Shown: one piece after another, positions 1-7,325 of the stretch
Layout of the letters: the number at the start of each line of letters is the position of its first letter
Position numbering within the stretch: the stretch's first letter is position 1
Origin: Alphaproteobacteria bacterium
Lineage (GTDB): Bacteria > Pseudomonadota > Alphaproteobacteria > Micavibrionales > UBA2020
Assembly: GCA_029266795.1 (NCBI GenBank)
Contig: JAQSWE010000102.1
Span: 1-8,442 of the forward strand
Length of the DNA stretch: 8,442 nucleotides
Reading direction: 5' to 3'
The notes under the pieces: model-generated
What the model was told of the DNA's origin: nothing
What the model saw: only the letters and a program-made list of their open reading frames with translations
Database searches by the model: none
Made by a program: the position numbers and the translations under genes

Positions 1-315
1 CAGTCAACACATGCTGCAGTTGCTGCGATTGAAAGCATTACCAAGATCATCGAACGCTGCAACCTGATTCAGACGACCATCAGCTCAGCGGTAGTGGAAC
101 AGGATGCTTCCACCAACGAAATTACTCGTAACGTGACAGAAGCGGCACACGGTACATCTGATGTGTCGCACAACATTACAGCGGTGATGAAGGCAGCCGA
201 GGTGACCGGCGAAGCGTCGACGGCGATGCTGGACGAGTCCAAGAAGCTGTTGCAGGAAGCGGATGTATTACGCTCCGAAGTCCTCAAATTTCTCGGAAAC
301 GTCCGGTCGGCTTAA
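1..315 (+). CDS. Methyl-accepting chemotaxis protein, C-terminal end (5' partial)
   Basis: The frame is open from base 1 and ends at TAA 313-315, giving the last 104 residues of a chemoreceptor whose start lies left of the window. The sequence is a continuous helical heptad-like stretch rich in Ala, Ser, Thr, Glu and Val. It includes 'SSAVVEQDASTNEITRNV' followed by 'AAHGTSDVSHNI', the usual pattern of the descending helix of the MCP cytoplasmic signalling domain near its methylation region. It ends 'VLKFLGNVRSA', a common alphaproteobacterial MCP ending, and lacks an NWETF-type tether for CheR/CheB. Sensor and membrane segments are not visible, so the ligand is unknown. Known family role: trimeric receptor arrays control CheA through CheW. 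It converges on the minus-strand che operon with only 3 bases between the stop codons. Confidence 0.9.
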   Translation, partial: QSTHAAVAAIESITKIIERCNLIQTTISSAVVEQDASTNEITRNVTEAAHGTSDVSHNITAVMKAAEVTGEASTAMLDESKKLLQEADVLRSEVLKFLGNVRSA

Positions 316-318
316 CCC

Positions 319-741
319 CTATTCCGCCTCGCGCGCCGCACGCCGCTCCTCGATCCACTTAAGCGCTTTGTCTACATTTTGCAGCAAAACGCCTTCGGTT
401 ATCGGCTTGATAATATAGCTCAGCGCGCCGGCCTTGATTGCGCCGGCAATCATTGCCTTGTCGTCCTGCATGGACACGACGAACATCGCGACATCGTCAT
501 AGCGGCGGTCTTCCCGCCATTCCTCCATCAGCGAGACGCCGCTCCTGCCCGGCATTACCCAGTCGAGGAATACAATATCGTATCGCAACGCATCCATTTT
601 CTCGTATGCCTGCGTCGAATTTTCTGCCTCATCGACATGGATGAAGCCGAATTTCGTCAACATCTCACGCATCAGGTTGCGCTGCATCCTGCTGTCGTCG
701 ACGATCAAAACCCTTAAATAACCGATTTTGCTTTTTGGCAT
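319..741 (-). CDS. Stand-alone CheY-like receiver protein, last gene of che operon
   Basis: A 140-residue single-domain response regulator. The acidic pair is D15/D16, the phospho-acceptor is D60 in 'FLDWVMPG', the switch Ser is S90 and the conserved Lys is K112 in 'IIKP', so all phosphorylation residues are present. A basic/acidic tail after 'LKWIEERR' adds about 15 residues to a minimal receiver, and there is no output domain. The start is well supported: AGGAGG (752-747) lies 5 bases before ATG 741. It follows cheR by 35 bases, so it is probably the last gene of the che operon. It aligns without gaps to the receiver at 7322-7741, with about half of the residues identical, and is distinct from the classical CheY at 2707-3081. 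Its role may be a motor-binding regulator, phosphate sink or adaptor; the sequence does not say which. Confidence 0.9.
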   Translation of the reverse strand: MPKSKIGYLRVLIVDDSRMQRNLMREMLTKFGFIHVDEAENSTQAYEKMDALRYDIVFLDWVMPGRSGVSLMEEWREDRRYDDVAMFVVSMQDDKAMIAGAIKAGALSYIIKPITEGVLLQNVDKALKWIEERRAAREAE

Positions 742-776
742 GGCTTCCTCCTACTTCATCAACTTTATGTCGTTGT

Positions 777-1619
777 TCATTTGCGTATCTCTTTCGGCGC
801 AGCGACGGCAGCGACCGGAACATGGACACCCGGCATATCCGTCGACAATTTTAACTTGGAACCCAAACCTATCGATGATTCGCAGGCGCCAAGAAGGATA
901 TACCCTTCGGGATTCAAACGCTCGGTCAGGCGGTCGAGCACGGATTTTTTTGTCGGCGTATCGAAATAGATCAGGACGTTTCGGCAGAAGATCACATCGA
1001 AACGTCCCATCGTCTCCATCGGCTTCAGTAAGTTGAACTTACCGAAGCGCACCATCTGTTTCAACTCGCTCTGTACGCGCCACTTGGTGTTTTCCATCGT
1101 AAAGTGGTCGAGGATGATTTTCATCGTCAGGCCGCGCTGGATGTCAAAATGGGAATAAACACCTTCTTGAGCATGTGCCAGCGCGTCATCTGCGATATCC
1201 GTCGCCATCACCTGTACGGTCCATCCCGGATAATCCTTGAGGAATTCGCGCGCGACCATGGCGATGGAATATGGCTCCTGCCCAGTCGAACAAGCGGCTG
1301 ACCAGATACGGATGGACTTCGTGGCAGCATTGCGGCGTATGAGTGCCGGAAGAATGATATTTCGCAAATGTGTGAACGGCAGATTATCGCGGAAAAATGA
1401 CGTCTCCTTGGTTGCCATCGCCTGTACGACCAATGATACCATGCGTGCATCTGGCTTTCGGCGCAATTCATCGGTGAAAGCATGCAGCGTCGCGAAACCA
1501 AGACTTTTAGCCACTGGGTCGAGACGCGTGGTGAGGAGATAGGTCTTGTCCTGTGACAATGATAAGCCAGAATGCTCAATCAGTAATTTTTGGTAATAGA
1601 GGAAATCTTCACCGTTCAT
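777..1619 (-). CDS. cheR: Chemotaxis protein methyltransferase CheR
   Basis: CheR transfers methyl groups from S-adenosylmethionine to glutamates in chemoreceptor cytoplasmic helices. The 280 residues match the usual family length. The N-terminal helical domain (about 1-75) ends in 'MATKETSFFRD' (68-78), the CheR version of the TNETxFFR signature. The SAM-binding motif is 'WSAACSTGQEPYS' (106-118), with E115. 'ATDI' (139-142, D141) is the ribose-binding acidic residue region, and 'FCRNVLIYF' (211-219) is the hallmark C-terminal motif. ATG 1619 overlaps the cheB stop in ATGA. A Shine-Dalgarno GAGG (1629-1626) sits inside the cheB 3' end, 6 bases before the start, so translation is probably coupled to cheB. 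No key residue appears missing. Confidence 0.97.
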   Translation of the reverse strand: MNGEDFLYYQKLLIEHSGLSLSQDKTYLLTTRLDPVAKSLGFATLHAFTDELRRKPDARMVSLVVQAMATKETSFFRDNLPFTHLRNIILPALIRRNAATKSIRIWSAACSTGQEPYSIAMVAREFLKDYPGWTVQVMATDIADDALAHAQEGVYSHFDIQRGLTMKIILDHFTMENTKWRVQSELKQMVRFGKFNLLKPMETMGRFDVIFCRNVLIYFDTPTKKSVLDRLTERLNPEGYILLGACESSIGLGSKLKLSTDMPGVHVPVAAVAAPKEIRK

Positions 1620-2692
1620 GAAACACCTCGCGGTGTCACATCCAGCAAGGTATTACGCACGGCGCGCGCGAGGCCGGATACCGGCAGGATAGCACTCGCC
1701 AGTCCCGCATTCGCGACGCTGCCCGGCATACCCCAAACGATTGAGGTTTCCTGATCCTGCACAATGATACGCCCGCCCGCTTTAGCGACGGCTTCACAGC
1801 CGATCAGACCGTCCTTGCCCATGCCGGTTAATATGATGGTCATGATATCGCCGCCGTATACCTCGACAGCGCTGCGCAGCATGACATCGACGGCGGGTTT
1901 ACAAAAATTTTCAGGCGCGCCGTCATCAAGAGCAATTGTTACACGTTGCCCGGATTTTTTCAGCGCCATATGGCTGCCGCCTGCAGCCAGATAAATGCGT
2001 CCCGGTTCCAGCAGCAAGCCTTCCGCAGCTTCAGTGCATTCCACACCAGTTTCCTGTCCAATCTGGCGGGCAAGGATAGGAATGAACATCTCCATCATGT
2101 GCTGTGTAATCACGATGGGCACCGGAACTTTCCCTAAATCCTTCAAAAGGGAAATAAGGGCATTCGGCCCGCCGGTCGAGCTGCCGATAGCGATCAGACG
2201 TGGCCGGAATGCAACGAGATCAGGCGCCAGAGACCGCGGGCTCTCGGGGGCAGTTTTTACAGGTGCCTCATTTAGGCCAAGAACAGCCTGCTTGATCGCC
2301 GAGTTAAAATCTGCAATAGCCTTCGGGTTTTTGGAGCCAACGGGTTTGGCCACACAAACAGTTGCGCCCAAGGCAAGCGCCCGCACGGATATTTCTGCTC
2401 CCGGTGCGCTTGCGGCAGAACAGACGACGATGCGTGTTTGTGGTTTTTTTTGAAGGATCAGCGGGAGCGCGGTCAGCCCGTCCATTGCGGGCATCGCTAG
2501 GTCGAGGATGATAATATCGGGTTCGCAAACATCGAGCGCCTTCAGCGCGCTGGCGCCATCTTCCGCATAGCCGACGATTTTAACCTGCGGTGCTGCTTCT
2601 TGCAGGATTTTACCGATGACCGCGCGCGTGACCTTGGAATCGTCGACGATCAGCACGCGTATCGGATTTTTCTCTGTCGCAGCCTTGCGCAT
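1616..2692 (-). CDS. cheB: Chemotaxis response regulator protein-glutamate methylesterase CheB
   Basis: CheB removes methyl groups from receptors and deamidates glutamines. Its esterase activity rises when CheA phosphorylates its receiver domain. Counting from ATG 2692 (358 residues): receiver about 11-120 with D17/D18, acceptor D64, S92 and K116; linker about 121-163; then the methylesterase domain with catalytic triad S172 (in 'GSSTGG'), H198 (in 'TQHM') and D294 (in 'TGMGKDG'). The Ser-His spacing equals that of E. coli CheB (S164/H190). The 'PPGFT'-type loop after the catalytic His is replaced here by 'MEMFI'. Start choice: GTG 2695 and ATG 2692 are adjacent; AAAAGG (2706-2701) is 5 bases from GTG and 8 from ATG, so ATG is favoured. 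It follows cheY by about 14 bases and overlaps cheR by 4. Confidence 0.96.
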   Translation of the reverse strand: MRKAATEKNPIRVLIVDDSKVTRAVIGKILQEAAPQVKIVGYAEDGASALKALDVCEPDIIILDLAMPAMDGLTALPLILQKKPQTRIVVCSAASAPGAEISVRALALGATVCVAKPVGSKNPKAIADFNSAIKQAVLGLNEAPVKTAPESPRSLAPDLVAFRPRLIAIGSSTGGPNALISLLKDLGKVPVPIVITQHMMEMFIPILARQIGQETGVECTEAAEGLLLEPGRIYLAAGGSHMALKKSGQRVTIALDDGAPENFCKPAVDVMLRSAVEVYGGDIMTIILTGMGKDGLIGCEAVAKAGGRIIVQDQETSIVWGMPGSVANAGLASAILPVSGLARAVRNTLLDVTPRGVS

Positions 2693-2706
2693 CACTATCG
2701 CCTTTT

Positions 2707-3081
2707 CTAACCGGGATCGAGTATGCCGTTTTGAACAAGTTTACCGACGACGATTTCACTGTCGAACGGTTTCATGACGTAATCTGTTGCACCCGCCGCC
2801 ATCGCGGCCTTTATATGCTCAATGCTGCATTCGGAGGTGCAAAAGAAAACGACCGGCTTGTCTCCACCCGGCGTCTTGCGCAATTCCTTGAGGAATTCCA
2901 TACCATCCATGACGGGCATGTTCCAGTCCAGCATGATCAGCTCCGGCATCGCCGTTTTGCAGGCATTTAAGGCTATTTCTCCGTTTTTTGCGTCCGAGCA
3001 GTCGAATTTGAGCGGCTCCAGTATGTTGCGTACCAGCCTGCGGACAACGGCGCTGTCATCGACAATCATGCAGGTTTTCAT
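2707..3081 (-). CDS. cheY: Chemotaxis response regulator CheY
   Basis: A 124-residue single receiver domain, the expected CheY length. D8/D9 form the Mg-binding pair, D52 in 'LDWNMPVMDG' is the acceptor, T82 the switch Thr and K104 in 'MKPF' the conserved Lys. The opening 'MKTCMIVDDS' and the 'FFCTSE' strand are typical of alphaproteobacterial CheY proteins encoded beside cheA and cheB. Known role: CheY-P binds the flagellar switch and changes rotation direction or speed. It lies 25 bases after cheW. GGAG (3094-3091) is 9 bases before ATG 3081 and supports the start. The stop TAG (2709-2707) abuts the cheB Shine-Dalgarno, so coupled translation is likely. Of the three single-domain receivers in the window, this is the best candidate for the motor CheY. 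Confidence 0.95.
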   Translation of the reverse strand: MKTCMIVDDSAVVRRLVRNILEPLKFDCSDAKNGEIALNACKTAMPELIMLDWNMPVMDGMEFLKELRKTPGGDKPVVFFCTSECSIEHIKAAMAAGATDYVMKPFDSEIVVGKLVQNGILDPG

Positions 3082-3106
3082 GAGTAAAGGCTCCGTTGCA
3101 TTCGCG

Positions 3107-3586
3107 TTATTCTTCCCCGTCCCTGTTCAAGAGAGCGGACGGCTTCAAGATGACCATAATTTTATCCCGCAGCGCAAAGACCCCGGAAGATACTTTCTTC
3201 AAGGATTCAGCCATCGTCAACGGCGGCTCCTCGATATGCGCAACAGACAGAGTATGGACATCGCCGACTGTGTCAACCAAGAGACTGTACAATTCGCCAT
3301 CTTCCTCGATAACGATACTCATATTAGCCTGCGGGCCTCCTATAAGCACTTTATCCTCACCGCTAAGGGTCGTCCGTAAATCTATTGCCGTGACAATGCG
3401 TCCGCGCAAATTCATAACACCCCTGACCGCTGCCGGGGCCAGCGGCACATAAGTGAGTGGCAGGGTCTCGAGCACACCTTGAACATGGGTAATCGGAATT
3501 CCAAACATTTCAGCACCAAGATATACGGCCAGTACCTGCTGGGTGTCATCGATGGTCGCAACTTTGTCCATCATTTCATCCTTCAT
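3107..3586 (-). CDS. cheW: Chemotaxis coupling protein CheW
   Basis: CheW is the cytoplasmic scaffold linking chemoreceptors to CheA through an SH3-like double barrel. The 159 residues include the family pattern 'LAVYLGAEMFGIPITHVQGV', 'LAPAAVRGVMNLRGRIVTAID' and 'LLVDTVGDV', covering about residues 15-155. ATG 3586 overlaps the cheA stop as ATGA, which suggests translational coupling. The start is not certain: AAGGA (3583-3579), lying just inside the annotated start, is 4 bases from ATG 3574 and 7 bases from ATG 3571, so the real protein may begin at the fifth or sixth codon with no loss of domain. It lies 25 bases before cheY in the operon. Confidence 0.95.
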   Translation of the reverse strand: MKDEMMDKVATIDDTQQVLAVYLGAEMFGIPITHVQGVLETLPLTYVPLAPAAVRGVMNLRGRIVTAIDLRTTLSGEDKVLIGGPQANMSIVIEEDGELYSLLVDTVGDVHTLSVAHIEEPPLTMAESLKKVSSGVFALRDKIMVILKPSALLNRDGEE

Positions 3587-5763
3587 TTTCCAGCTGCAGC
3601 AGTCGCTGAAGAAACATACCAGAGAGGATTGACGACATCGGTTGACTGCTGGTTAAGGATGATCGTATCCAGCAGCATGTCTTCGCTGCTGGCGGCAAGC
3701 GAACCATTGTACTTGGCGATATCAAGCACTTGATCAACCAGCAGACCGAAATGCTGCCCATCATGTTCAAAAATGATGAGGAAGGCGTTTTCACCCCTGA
3801 GAGGCGCCTCATCATAACTGAAAATAGGCATGAGTCTGCCGAGATGCTGCAACACTGGGCGACCGTTGGACAATTCGATATCCATCGTGCGAATTTCACG
3901 CAAGCGCGACACCATTTTCAAGGGCGCAGCCTTTGGAGTCTTGTCACCCGCCTTGAAGAGCAGTAACAGGTTTTCTTCCGCTGTTGTTTCCAACAGATGT
4001 TTGTCGTCAGCGAGATGGTGATGCGCGATGTCCTCGCGAAGGTTCGCCGCTTGCAGCAATTCTGACGGGTCGAGGATCATAATGACGCTGCCATCGCCCA
4101 AAATCGTGTTACCTGAAAAAATACGCACTTCTTTAAGATTCTGGGCGGTAGGTTTTACGACAATTTCCTCCATGTCGAGCACATGGTCGACGACCAGCCC
4201 AAATGGAATGCCAGCTGCGCGCGTCACAACGACATAGCGCATGTCGCCGTCATGATGAGCGTGTTCCTTACGCTTGTCCCAAACTTTCAAATAATCGCCC
4301 AGATAGATCAGTGGCAGTAATGTTTCGCGCAAGCGCATGACAGGTGTGCCATTGACAGTTTCGATTTCCATGCCCGTGCCTTTGCCGACCATGACAAGTT
4401 CCGAGACAGCCAGCTGCGGAAAGGCGAAGCGCGCACCAGCTACTTCGATAATCAGGGCCGAAACGATGGCGAGCGTCAGGGGGATGTTGATCGTGAACGT
4501 CATCCCTTTTCCCTCGGTCGAGGTCATTTCGACGGTGCCGCCGATTTTCTGAATATTTGTGCGGACAACGTCCATACCGACGCCACGACCAGATACCGAG
4601 GTCACGCGATCAGCCGTGGAAAAACCGGGACGGAAAATAAATTGCTGGATTTGTTGCGGCGAAAGCTTGTTCAGTTGTTCTTGCGTCGCAAGCCCCGCCT
4701 GCAATGCCTTCCCTTTGATCTTCTGCAACGGCAGACCGCGACCGTCGTCAGATATTTGAATAATGATATGTCCGCCTTGGTGGTAAGCATTCAGAAGGAT
4801 ATGGCCGGTTTCAGCCTTGCCGGATTTCCGGCGATCGGCAGGATCTTCTATACCGTGATCGGCAGCGTTGCGCACCATATGCATCAACGGATCCTTGATC
4901 ATCTCCAAAACTTGCCGGTCGAGCTCGGTATCCTGCCCGCGCATTTCAAGGTCAATTTTTTTGCCAAGCTCGTTGCACACATCGCGTACGATACGCGGCA
5001 TTGTCGACCAGGCATTACCGATAGGCTGCATGCGTGTTTTCATCACGCTTTCCTGCAGTTCGGAAACGACTTGGTTCAGCCGCTGCAGCGGCGTGTTAAA
5101 GGCAATGTTCTTAGTGGTGCGCGCCGTTTGCAATAGCTGGTTACGCGTCAGCACTAACTCGCTCACGACCGTCATCATGCTTTCCAGCAAATCCACGTTC
5201 ACGCGCAGCGTCTGCTGCGTACCAGTGCCCTCTGTGGATGATTTACGTCCCTCCTCAGGCTTTGCAGCCGTAGAAAAATCTCCGGCAGCAGAAGACCATG
5301 CGCGATCCGATTCATCAACCGTTCCGTCCGTTTCTGCATCGGCCGTTTCTCCGCTGCCAAACGAGCTTCCGGTTTCCTTCTGGTATGCAGGCCCCGCAAC
5401 ATCATTCATGAGGCTTAGGATATCTTCATCGCTGCCTTGGGGCTCTTGCCCGGTTTTCTCGAGCGTAGTGGAAAGAGTCTTGATCCGGTCGACAGCCCCG
5501 AGCAACGCAGTAATAAAATCTGGAGTAATGGCGAGTTTGCGTTCTCGCACGAGATCTAGAATGTCTTCCGCCCTGTGCGCGAGTGTGCCGAGACGTTCCA
5601 GACCAATAAAACCGCAACTTCCCTTAATCGTGTGAAAGACGCGGAATATCTTCGACAGCAGCTCGTCATCGCCCGGGTTCCGCTCAAAAAGCACAAGAGC
5701 GTTATCGAGCTCGACGAGCCCTTCGTGGGTTTCAGCCAGAAATTCGGAGATGATATCATCCAT
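3583..5763 (-). CDS. cheA: Chemotaxis histidine kinase CheA with two CheW-like domains
   Basis: The 726-residue kinase autophosphorylates on its HPt domain and passes phosphate to CheY and CheB. Domains: P1/HPt about 1-105, with H44 in 'FHTIKGS'; an acidic, low-complexity linker about 106-184 with no recognisable P2 (CheY/CheB docking) domain; P3 dimerisation about 185-250; P4 ATPase with N-box H295-N299-D302HG, G1 'DDGRGL' (339-344) and G2 'GRGVGMD' (392-398); first CheW-like P5 about 430-565; then a second, more divergent CheW-like domain about 598-715 containing 'FGLLVDQVLDIA'. ATG 5763 is the only sensible start: the frame upstream has no ATG, GTG or TTG before a stop at 5833-5835. The Shine-Dalgarno is weak (AGGG 13 bases away), and a strong RNA hairpin lies about 30 bases upstream. 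First gene of the minus-strand operon. Confidence 0.97.
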   Translation of the reverse strand: MDDIISEFLAETHEGLVELDNALVLFERNPGDDELLSKIFRVFHTIKGSCGFIGLERLGTLAHRAEDILDLVRERKLAITPDFITALLGAVDRIKTLSTTLEKTGQEPQGSDEDILSLMNDVAGPAYQKETGSSFGSGETADAETDGTVDESDRAWSSAAGDFSTAAKPEEGRKSSTEGTGTQQTLRVNVDLLESMMTVVSELVLTRNQLLQTARTTKNIAFNTPLQRLNQVVSELQESVMKTRMQPIGNAWSTMPRIVRDVCNELGKKIDLEMRGQDTELDRQVLEMIKDPLMHMVRNAADHGIEDPADRRKSGKAETGHILLNAYHQGGHIIIQISDDGRGLPLQKIKGKALQAGLATQEQLNKLSPQQIQQFIFRPGFSTADRVTSVSGRGVGMDVVRTNIQKIGGTVEMTSTEGKGMTFTINIPLTLAIVSALIIEVAGARFAFPQLAVSELVMVGKGTGMEIETVNGTPVMRLRETLLPLIYLGDYLKVWDKRKEHAHHDGDMRYVVVTRAAGIPFGLVVDHVLDMEEIVVKPTAQNLKEVRIFSGNTILGDGSVIMILDPSELLQAANLREDIAHHHLADDKHLLETTAEENLLLLFKAGDKTPKAAPLKMVSRLREIRTMDIELSNGRPVLQHLGRLMPIFSYDEAPLRGENAFLIIFEHDGQHFGLLVDQVLDIAKYNGSLAASSEDMLLDTIILNQQSTDVVNPLWYVSSATAAAGK

Positions 5764-5795
5764 GGTTCGCTGATGACCCTTGCGCCATTGCCGAT

Positions 5796-5820
5796 GGTGG
5801 CTTCCTTGACGGAAACCACC
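5796..5820 (-). promoter_or_regulatory. Ten-base-pair hairpin in the cheA leader
   Basis: In the minus-strand RNA, arms 5820-5811 and 5805-5796 pair over 10 positions (GGUGGUUUCC with GGAAGCCACC, one G-U wobble) around a 5-base loop GUCAA. On the plus strand the same position is a C/A mismatch, so the fold is best in the cheA transcript. It ends 32 bases before the cheA ATG and is not followed by a U run, so it is not an ordinary terminator. An AAGGA sequence is partly buried in loop and stem. Function is unknown; leader stability or translation control are possibilities. Confidence 0.4.
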
Positions 5821-5867
5821 ACTTATATCGTATCATCAATTCCTTTACGATTTTCGACACCCCTTTT

Positions 5868-5883
5868 GGCATAATATTACGCC
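5868..5883. promoter_or_regulatory. Quasi-palindrome GGCATAATATTACGCC in the divergent che control region
   Basis: This 16-base sequence matches its own reverse complement at 14 positions. Its centre TAATATTA (5872-5879) is perfectly symmetric and offers a -10-like TAATAT on both strands. It sits between divergent transcription units (cheA operon and GGDEF operon), about 105 bases from the cheA start and 143 from the GGDEF start. An operator, a bidirectional promoter core or chance in AT-rich sequence are all possible. No convincing -35 or sigma-54/sigma-28 element could be assigned. Confidence 0.25.
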
Positions 5884-6026
5884 ATTTCAATTGCTTATTA
5901 TGTATTCTACCGCTGTGAAACTGGTGTTTGCTGCCGTTTTTGGGTATTTTCGACTGTAGGCGCGGGCCGGCTGGTGGCCACCGTGGCGATACATTCATCC
6001 GGCAAAGGCACAGGAAAAACGACGCC

Positions 6027-7325
6027 ATGGATATGCAAGACGCCACACGCATTCTGGTTGTTGACGATTCCAAGTTTTTTTCGCGCATCGTCACCAAGGC
6101 GATTATCGAGCGCATCGGCGCGGAAGTTGTCGCGGTCGAAACGCTCGCTGCCGCGCGCGCATTGCTCGAAAGCGGCGAAAATAAATTTCACCTTGCCCTA
6201 GTCGACATCATCCTGCCGGATAGTTCCGAAGGCGAGGCGGCTGAATACCTGATGCAGAAGCGTATCCCGTGCATCGTATTTACCAGTTTCTATTCCGAAG
6301 ACCTGCGCAAGATGATCCTTGACTGGAACGTCATGGATTACGTGATCAAGGACACCCCCTCTTCCCTCAGCTACCTTGTGGATATCGTTGAGCGAGTGCA
6401 TCGCAACCGCGAGACGAAAATATTGGTGGTAGACGATTCAAAAACCAGCCGCCAGCATGTGCGGGGACTACTCACAGGTTACCAGTGCCAGGTTATAGAG
6501 GCATCGACCGCCAAAGAGGCATTGGATACGCTGGAGGCATCACCTGATATCCGTCTCGTGATAACGGACTATTTTATGCCCGGCATGAATGGCGTTGAAT
6601 TGGTGCAGGAAATCCGGAAAAAACTTGATCGCGAACAGTTAGCCATTATTGGCATCGCTTCGGGCGTGAGCCGCGGCGCGCTTTCCGCAGAATTCATCAA
6701 GCTCGGCGCAAACGATTTTTTGAAGAAGCCCTTCCTTCCCGAGGAGTTTTTTTGCCGCGTATCGCAGAACTTGCGGATACTTGACCTGTTCAGCAAGCTG
6801 AAAGATATGGGTATCCGCGACTCTTTAACTGGCATTCATAACCGTCGTTTCTTCTTTGAAGCAGGATCTGGACTTTTTTCAAGCGCAAAGCGCGAGCAGC
6901 TGCGGCTGACAGCTGCTATGATCGATCTCGACTTTATCAAACAGATTAACGAAACTTACGGCCACAAGGCAGGCGATATCGTGCTGAAGGGTGTGGCAGA
7001 CTTGCTGCGCCGGCAATGCCGCATGACAGATGTCGTCGCCCGCTATGGTTTGGATTCATTCGCCATTCTCGCCGTCAATCTTGCCGACGACAGCATCGTG
7101 CAATTCTTCGACCGTGTTCGCCGCGCCGTTGAATCACAAGAATTCACTTATAACGGCAAGACGATTAAGGTAACCTGCAGCTTCGGCGTTTGCCATGGCA
7201 TTCGCGATAGTCTGGAATCGATGATGAAGGAAGCCGACGACCTGCTGGCGCGTGCAAAAAAGAATGGTCGCAACCGTGTGGAATTGTCCGAAATAAAACC
7301 AAAAAATAGCGAGACAAAAAAATGA
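6027..7325 (+). CDS. PleD-like response regulator REC-REC-GGDEF with altered active-site motif
   Basis: A 432-residue protein with the domain order of the diguanylate cyclase PleD. REC1 (about 8-125): D13/D14, acceptor D60, T86, K108. REC2 (about 131-250): D136/D137, acceptor D181, S212, K234. Both receivers could therefore be phosphorylated. GGDEF domain (about 258-425): 'DSLTGIHNRR' (265-274), 'IDLDF' (D300, D302) and 'YGHKAGD' are conserved, but the signature reads G341-L-D-S-F345 instead of GG(D/E)EF. The I-site RMTD (332-335) stands at the normal distance. Loss of the second Gly and of the Glu suggests little or no cyclase activity, with c-di-GMP binding possibly kept (inference). Start: AGGA (6012-6015) is 11 bases before ATG 6027. 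The frame is open upstream only to a TTG. Transcribed divergently from cheA; overlaps the next gene by ATGA. Confidence 0.92.
   Translation: MDMQDATRILVVDDSKFFSRIVTKAIIERIGAEVVAVETLAAARALLESGENKFHLALVDIILPDSSEGEAAEYLMQKRIPCIVFTSFYSEDLRKMILDWNVMDYVIKDTPSSLSYLVDIVERVHRNRETKILVVDDSKTSRQHVRGLLTGYQCQVIEASTAKEALDTLEASPDIRLVITDYFMPGMNGVELVQEIRKKLDREQLAIIGIASGVSRGALSAEFIKLGANDFLKKPFLPEEFFCRVSQNLRILDLFSKLKDMGIRDSLTGIHNRRFFFEAGSGLFSSAKREQLRLTAAMIDLDFIKQINETYGHKAGDIVLKGVADLLRRQCRMTDVVARYGLDSFAILAVNLADDSIVQFFDRVRRAVESQEFTYNGKTIKVTCSFGVCHGIRDSLESMMKEADDLLARAKKNGRNRVELSEIKPKNSETKK

Noticed and set aside
1995..2453. 152-codon open frame on the plus strand inside cheB
   Set aside because: Antisense to conserved CheB catalytic sequence; low-complexity Ala/Arg/Ser content and no family resemblance.
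4868..5635. 255-codon open frame on the plus strand
   Set aside because: It lies antisense to the well-supported cheA, has Ser/Arg-rich composition typical of a reverse-frame shadow, and shows no recognisable domain.
5868..5882. Sigma-54 promoter (GG-N10-GC) upstream of the GGDEF gene
   Set aside because: The spacing is 11 rather than 10 and the flanking consensus bases are absent.
5928..6026. N-terminal extension of the GGDEF protein from a TTG
   Set aside because: The 33 extra residues have no domain character, the TTG lacks a Shine-Dalgarno, and the receiver fold begins right after ATG 6027, which has AGGA upstream.
5907..6191. 94-codon minus-strand frame in the divergent region
   Set aside because: It overlaps the REC1 coding sequence, has no recognisable motif, and its composition looks like a shadow.
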